Shown here one piece after another: positions 61,936-64,000 of a stretch of DNA of 64,000 nucleotides. The stretch spans positions 1,488,001 to 1,552,000 of the forward strand of contig NZ_OZ245832.1 of the NCBI RefSeq assembly GCF_965228705.1, given 5' to 3'. A model generated the notes under the pieces. The model did not search any database. It had not been told where the DNA came from and was given only the letters and a program-made list of their open reading frames with translations. The stretch is from Croceimicrobium sp965228705 (GTDB lineage Bacteria > Bacteroidota > Bacteroidia > Flavobacteriales > Schleiferiaceae). A program made the position numbers and the translations under genes. Within the stretch, counting starts at the first letter, position 1; each line of letters begins with the position of its first letter.

Positions 61936-63708
61936 TTGCTTAGTCCCGAATACCATAGCATTGCCAGCCTGATTATTATCGGTCTACTGGTTTTGGTTTT
62001 AATCACCGATCGATTTAAAACCTCTTTGGTATTTCTTTTTGGTGGAGGCGCTCTGATACTTAGTGGCGCTATTAGTGCAATAGATTTTCTGGAAGGATTA
62101 AGTAATCCCTCCATCATTAAAATTTTTCTGCTCATTGTCATTACGGCAGGGATTAATGAATCCTTTGATCTGATTGGCGGATTAAACAGGCTCTTTAGGA
62201 GTGTGAAAACTCCTCAAGGCTTTATCATCCGAATGGGCTCTTCGGTGGCTCTGTTATCTGCCTTCATGAATAATACCCCGGTGGTGAGTGTAATGATTCC
62301 CTTTGTGCATCAATGGGGAAAAAACCATCACATCTCCCCTTCCAAGCTATTGATACCCTTATCCTTTGCGGCGATTATGGGGGGCGTTATTACCTTGATA
62401 GGTACCTCAACCAACCTCTTATTAAACGGGCTGATTCAAGATGCAGGTTTACAACCTTTGGGCTTCTTCGACTTTACTTTACCAGGAATTGGCATCACAG
62501 TTTTAGGAATCTTGGCAATGGCTTTAATAGCCCCTAAGCTTTTAGGCGCCAAAGATGATCTTGTAAGTGAAATCAAAGACAATCGTCGCGAGTATCTCAT
62601 TGAACTTAGGCTGATCGAAAACAGTCAATACACTGGCCAATCAGTGGAGTCGGTAGGACTTCGTAATCTGGAAGGTTTCTTCCTCACTCAAATTATTCGA
62701 GAAAACCGGGAAATTGCTCCTGTACCACCATCCGAGATTTTGCGACAAGATGATGTTTTGCTCTTTGCTGGAGATACCGGCCAAATTAATAATCTGGTAA
62801 ATCGTTTCCCAGGCCTTGAATTGGCTAAAACCAATGAATTTCAGCTGATTGAAAACACCAGTTATGTAGAAGCTATTGTTGCACAGAACTCCCAAATGGA
62901 TCGGCGAAATGCAAAGGAAATGGGATTTCGCCAGCGTTATGATGCAGCCATTATTGGCATCCATCGCAGAGGCGAGAAATTATCCGGGAAAATTGGCTCC
63001 ATCGACCTCCATGTTGGTGATGTCCTCTTAATGGTAGCCGGTCCTCGTTTTTTAGAGCGAAGCTCAAACTCTGGTGATTTCATTATTCTGGAAGAACACT
63101 ATAAGCATACTGAGAAGGCCTCAGGCTCTAAATGGTTATTTGGAATTGGCACAGCCTTATCCGTTTTACTGTCCAGCTTTGGTGTGATTAGCTTCTTGGA
63201 AGCCTTACTGGTTATCTTAGGCATTCAGGTTGCCACCAAAATGGTATACCTGGATTTAATCAATAGGGTTCTAAGTTTAGATCTGTTAATTATTTTGATC
63301 GTCTCCCTCGCCCTTGGCGACAGTCTGATAAGTTCCGGTGGGGCTCAGATTCTTACGGATTCCCTTTTTAATGGAGCAAGTCATTGGAATCATTTCACCC
63401 TTATTACTGTGGTCTTTATCACTACCTGGTTGCTTACCTCATTCATTACCAATGTAGCGGCTGTATCCATAATGTTCCCTTTGGCTTATAGCTTAGCAAT
63501 TAGTTCCGGCATCAGCTACGAAGCCATGTTTCTAAGCACCGCCTTTGGAGCTTCTTGCAGTTTTATCACTCCCTTTGCTTATCAAACCAATTTGATGGTG
63601 CTGGAACTGGGAAAATACCGCTTTCGGGATTTTTTCCGCATTGGTTCGATAATCAGCCTAATTTATGTTGCCGTATTCCTGTTTTATATTAAAGTCTTTT
63701 ACCTCTAA
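61936..63708 (+). CDS. SLC13-family anion permease with two RCK_C domains
   Basis: A 590-residue membrane transporter. Two groups of segments, each with an anion-site motif (FMNNTPVVSVMIPF and SFITNVAAVSIMFPL), flank a soluble middle (about 210-400) with two TrkA_C/RCK_C domains. LIGTSTNLLLNG is a family hallmark. Such proteins import sulfate or dicarboxylates with sodium. The cysC gene begins two bases after its stop, so sulfate is the likely substrate. The start is a TTG at 61936, eight bases after the oxidoreductase stop. Confidence 0.87.
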   Translation: MLSPEYHSIASLIIIGLLVLVLITDRFKTSLVFLFGGGALILSGAISAIDFLEGLSNPSIIKIFLLIVITAGINESFDLIGGLNRLFRSVKTPQGFIIRMGSSVALLSAFMNNTPVVSVMIPFVHQWGKNHHISPSKLLIPLSFAAIMGGVITLIGTSTNLLLNGLIQDAGLQPLGFFDFTLPGIGITVLGILAMALIAPKLLGAKDDLVSEIKDNRREYLIELRLIENSQYTGQSVESVGLRNLEGFFLTQIIRENREIAPVPPSEILRQDDVLLFAGDTGQINNLVNRFPGLELAKTNEFQLIENTSYVEAIVAQNSQMDRRNAKEMGFRQRYDAAIIGIHRRGEKLSGKIGSIDLHVGDVLLMVAGPRFLERSSNSGDFIILEEHYKHTEKASGSKWLFGIGTALSVLLSSFGVISFLEALLVILGIQVATKMVYLDLINRVLSLDLLIILIVSLALGDSLISSGGAQILTDSLFNGASHWNHFTLITVVFITTWLLTSFITNVAAVSIMFPLAYSLAISSGISYEAMFLSTAFGASCSFITPFAYQTNLMVLELGKYRFRDFFRIGSIISLIYVAVFLFYIKVFYL

Positions 63709-63710
63709 AA

Positions 63711-64000
63711 ATGAATACTGAAAAGCTCCACATTATTCCCCATCAACATCAAATTCAATCAGAAGATCGCGCTGAATTGATGGGTCATAAAGGAATGGTT
63801 ATTTGGTTTGTAGGCTTGAGCGGATCGGGAAAATCGACCCTAGCTTCCGAATTAGAACGTCGCCTTTATGAGCAGGGTCGTCATACTTATATACTGGATG
63901 GTGATAATATTCGCTCAGGATTAAATTCCGATTTAGACTTTTCAGATCAATCTCGAGTGGAAAACATTCGAAGAATCAGTGAAGTTGCCAAATTAATGGC
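63711..64000 (+). CDS. cysC: Adenylyl-sulfate kinase (cut by window end)
   Basis: The first 96 residues are present. The P-loop GLSGSGKST is at 35-43 and DGDNIRSGLN at 63-72, followed by FSDQSRVENIRRISEVAKLM, all typical of APS kinase, which phosphorylates adenosine 5'-phosphosulfate to PAPS. The sequence runs open off the window edge, so fusion to a sulfurylase subunit cannot be excluded. It follows the SLC13 permease by two bases, suggesting a sulfate uptake and activation operon. Confidence 0.92.
   Translation, partial: MNTEKLHIIPHQHQIQSEDRAELMGHKGMVIWFVGLSGSGKSTLASELERRLYEQGRHTYILDGDNIRSGLNSDLDFSDQSRVENIRRISEVAKLM

Noticed and set aside
1..64000. Insertion sequence, prophage or integrative element
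   Set aside because: No transposase, integrase, phage structural or conjugation gene was recognised. The tRNA array lacks an integrase or attachment-site layout.

Overview
The window is about 64 kb of chromosome from a member of Bacteroidota, most likely a marine Flavobacteriales (Cryomorphaceae/Schleiferiaceae-like) bacterium. This rests on four proteins with type IX secretion (T9SS) C-terminal sorting domains (two type A, two type B/CHU_C-like), on exact matches to the Bacteroidota -7 promoter element TAnnTTTG in many gaps, on starts without Shine-Dalgarno sequences, and on clade-typical families (DUF349, DUF368, DUF1599, a DoxX/thioredoxin-like fusion, monomeric NADP isocitrate dehydrogenase, a DnaX without zinc module). 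Coding density is high. I see no insertion sequence, prophage or CRISPR array.

Layout. 1-6350: leftward block with a BASS-type transporter, a DUF349 protein, shikimate dehydrogenase, a DUF368 polyprenyl-phosphate translocase and a TPR protein. 6595-10621: glmM followed by two coupled class V aminotransferases, ending in a perfect hairpin between convergent genes. 10632-15055: a conserved unknown protein, a metallo-beta-lactamase-fold hydrolase, L-2-hydroxyglutarate oxidase and a T9SS cargo protein. 15095-18819: a three-part phosphodiesterase-TPR-sulfotransferase fusion divergent from an ABC permease without ATPase, then a nine-copy 7-bp tandem repeat. 18948-25561: a run of exported proteins (LAS metallopeptidase lipoprotein, alpha/beta-hydrolase-like protein, S41 protease, small membrane protein, archaemetzincin, two proteins of unknown or TPR type) ending in a GNAT acetyltransferase; from 19699 on the genes overlap or nearly touch. 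25628-34399: a giant T9SS adhesin, the rpsF-rpsR-rplI operon and a LamG type B cargo protein.

34533-45277: dnaX, isocitrate dehydrogenase, a VanY-like carboxypeptidase, a MacA/MacB-permease/TolC-type export operon without ATPase, diadenylate cyclase and dihydropteroate synthase. 45313-56051: DUF1599, the DoxX-like fusion, a lone oligopeptide-type permease, tpiA, prmA, a 1473-residue exported protein of unknown function and a ComEC lacking its hydrolase domain, whose leader holds a 16-bp inverted repeat. 56048-58795: a degenerate receiver protein, a tRNA-Asp gene followed by three degraded 122-bp copies of itself plus terminator, and a histidine kinase. 58913-64000: a T9SS type B protein and a rightward operon of two amino-sugar uronate genes, an SLC13 permease and cysC (cut by the window end).

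Possible links. The last operon may take up sulfate and activate it to PAPS, the donor needed by the sulfotransferase module at 15 kb, and it also makes amino-uronate sugar precursors; together these suggest sulfated or acidic surface polysaccharide. glmM, the DUF368 translocase, the VanY- and MepA-like peptidases and CdaA concern the cell envelope. The most unusual structures are the tRNA-Asp-derived array, the sulfotransferase fusion and the exported hydrolase operon.
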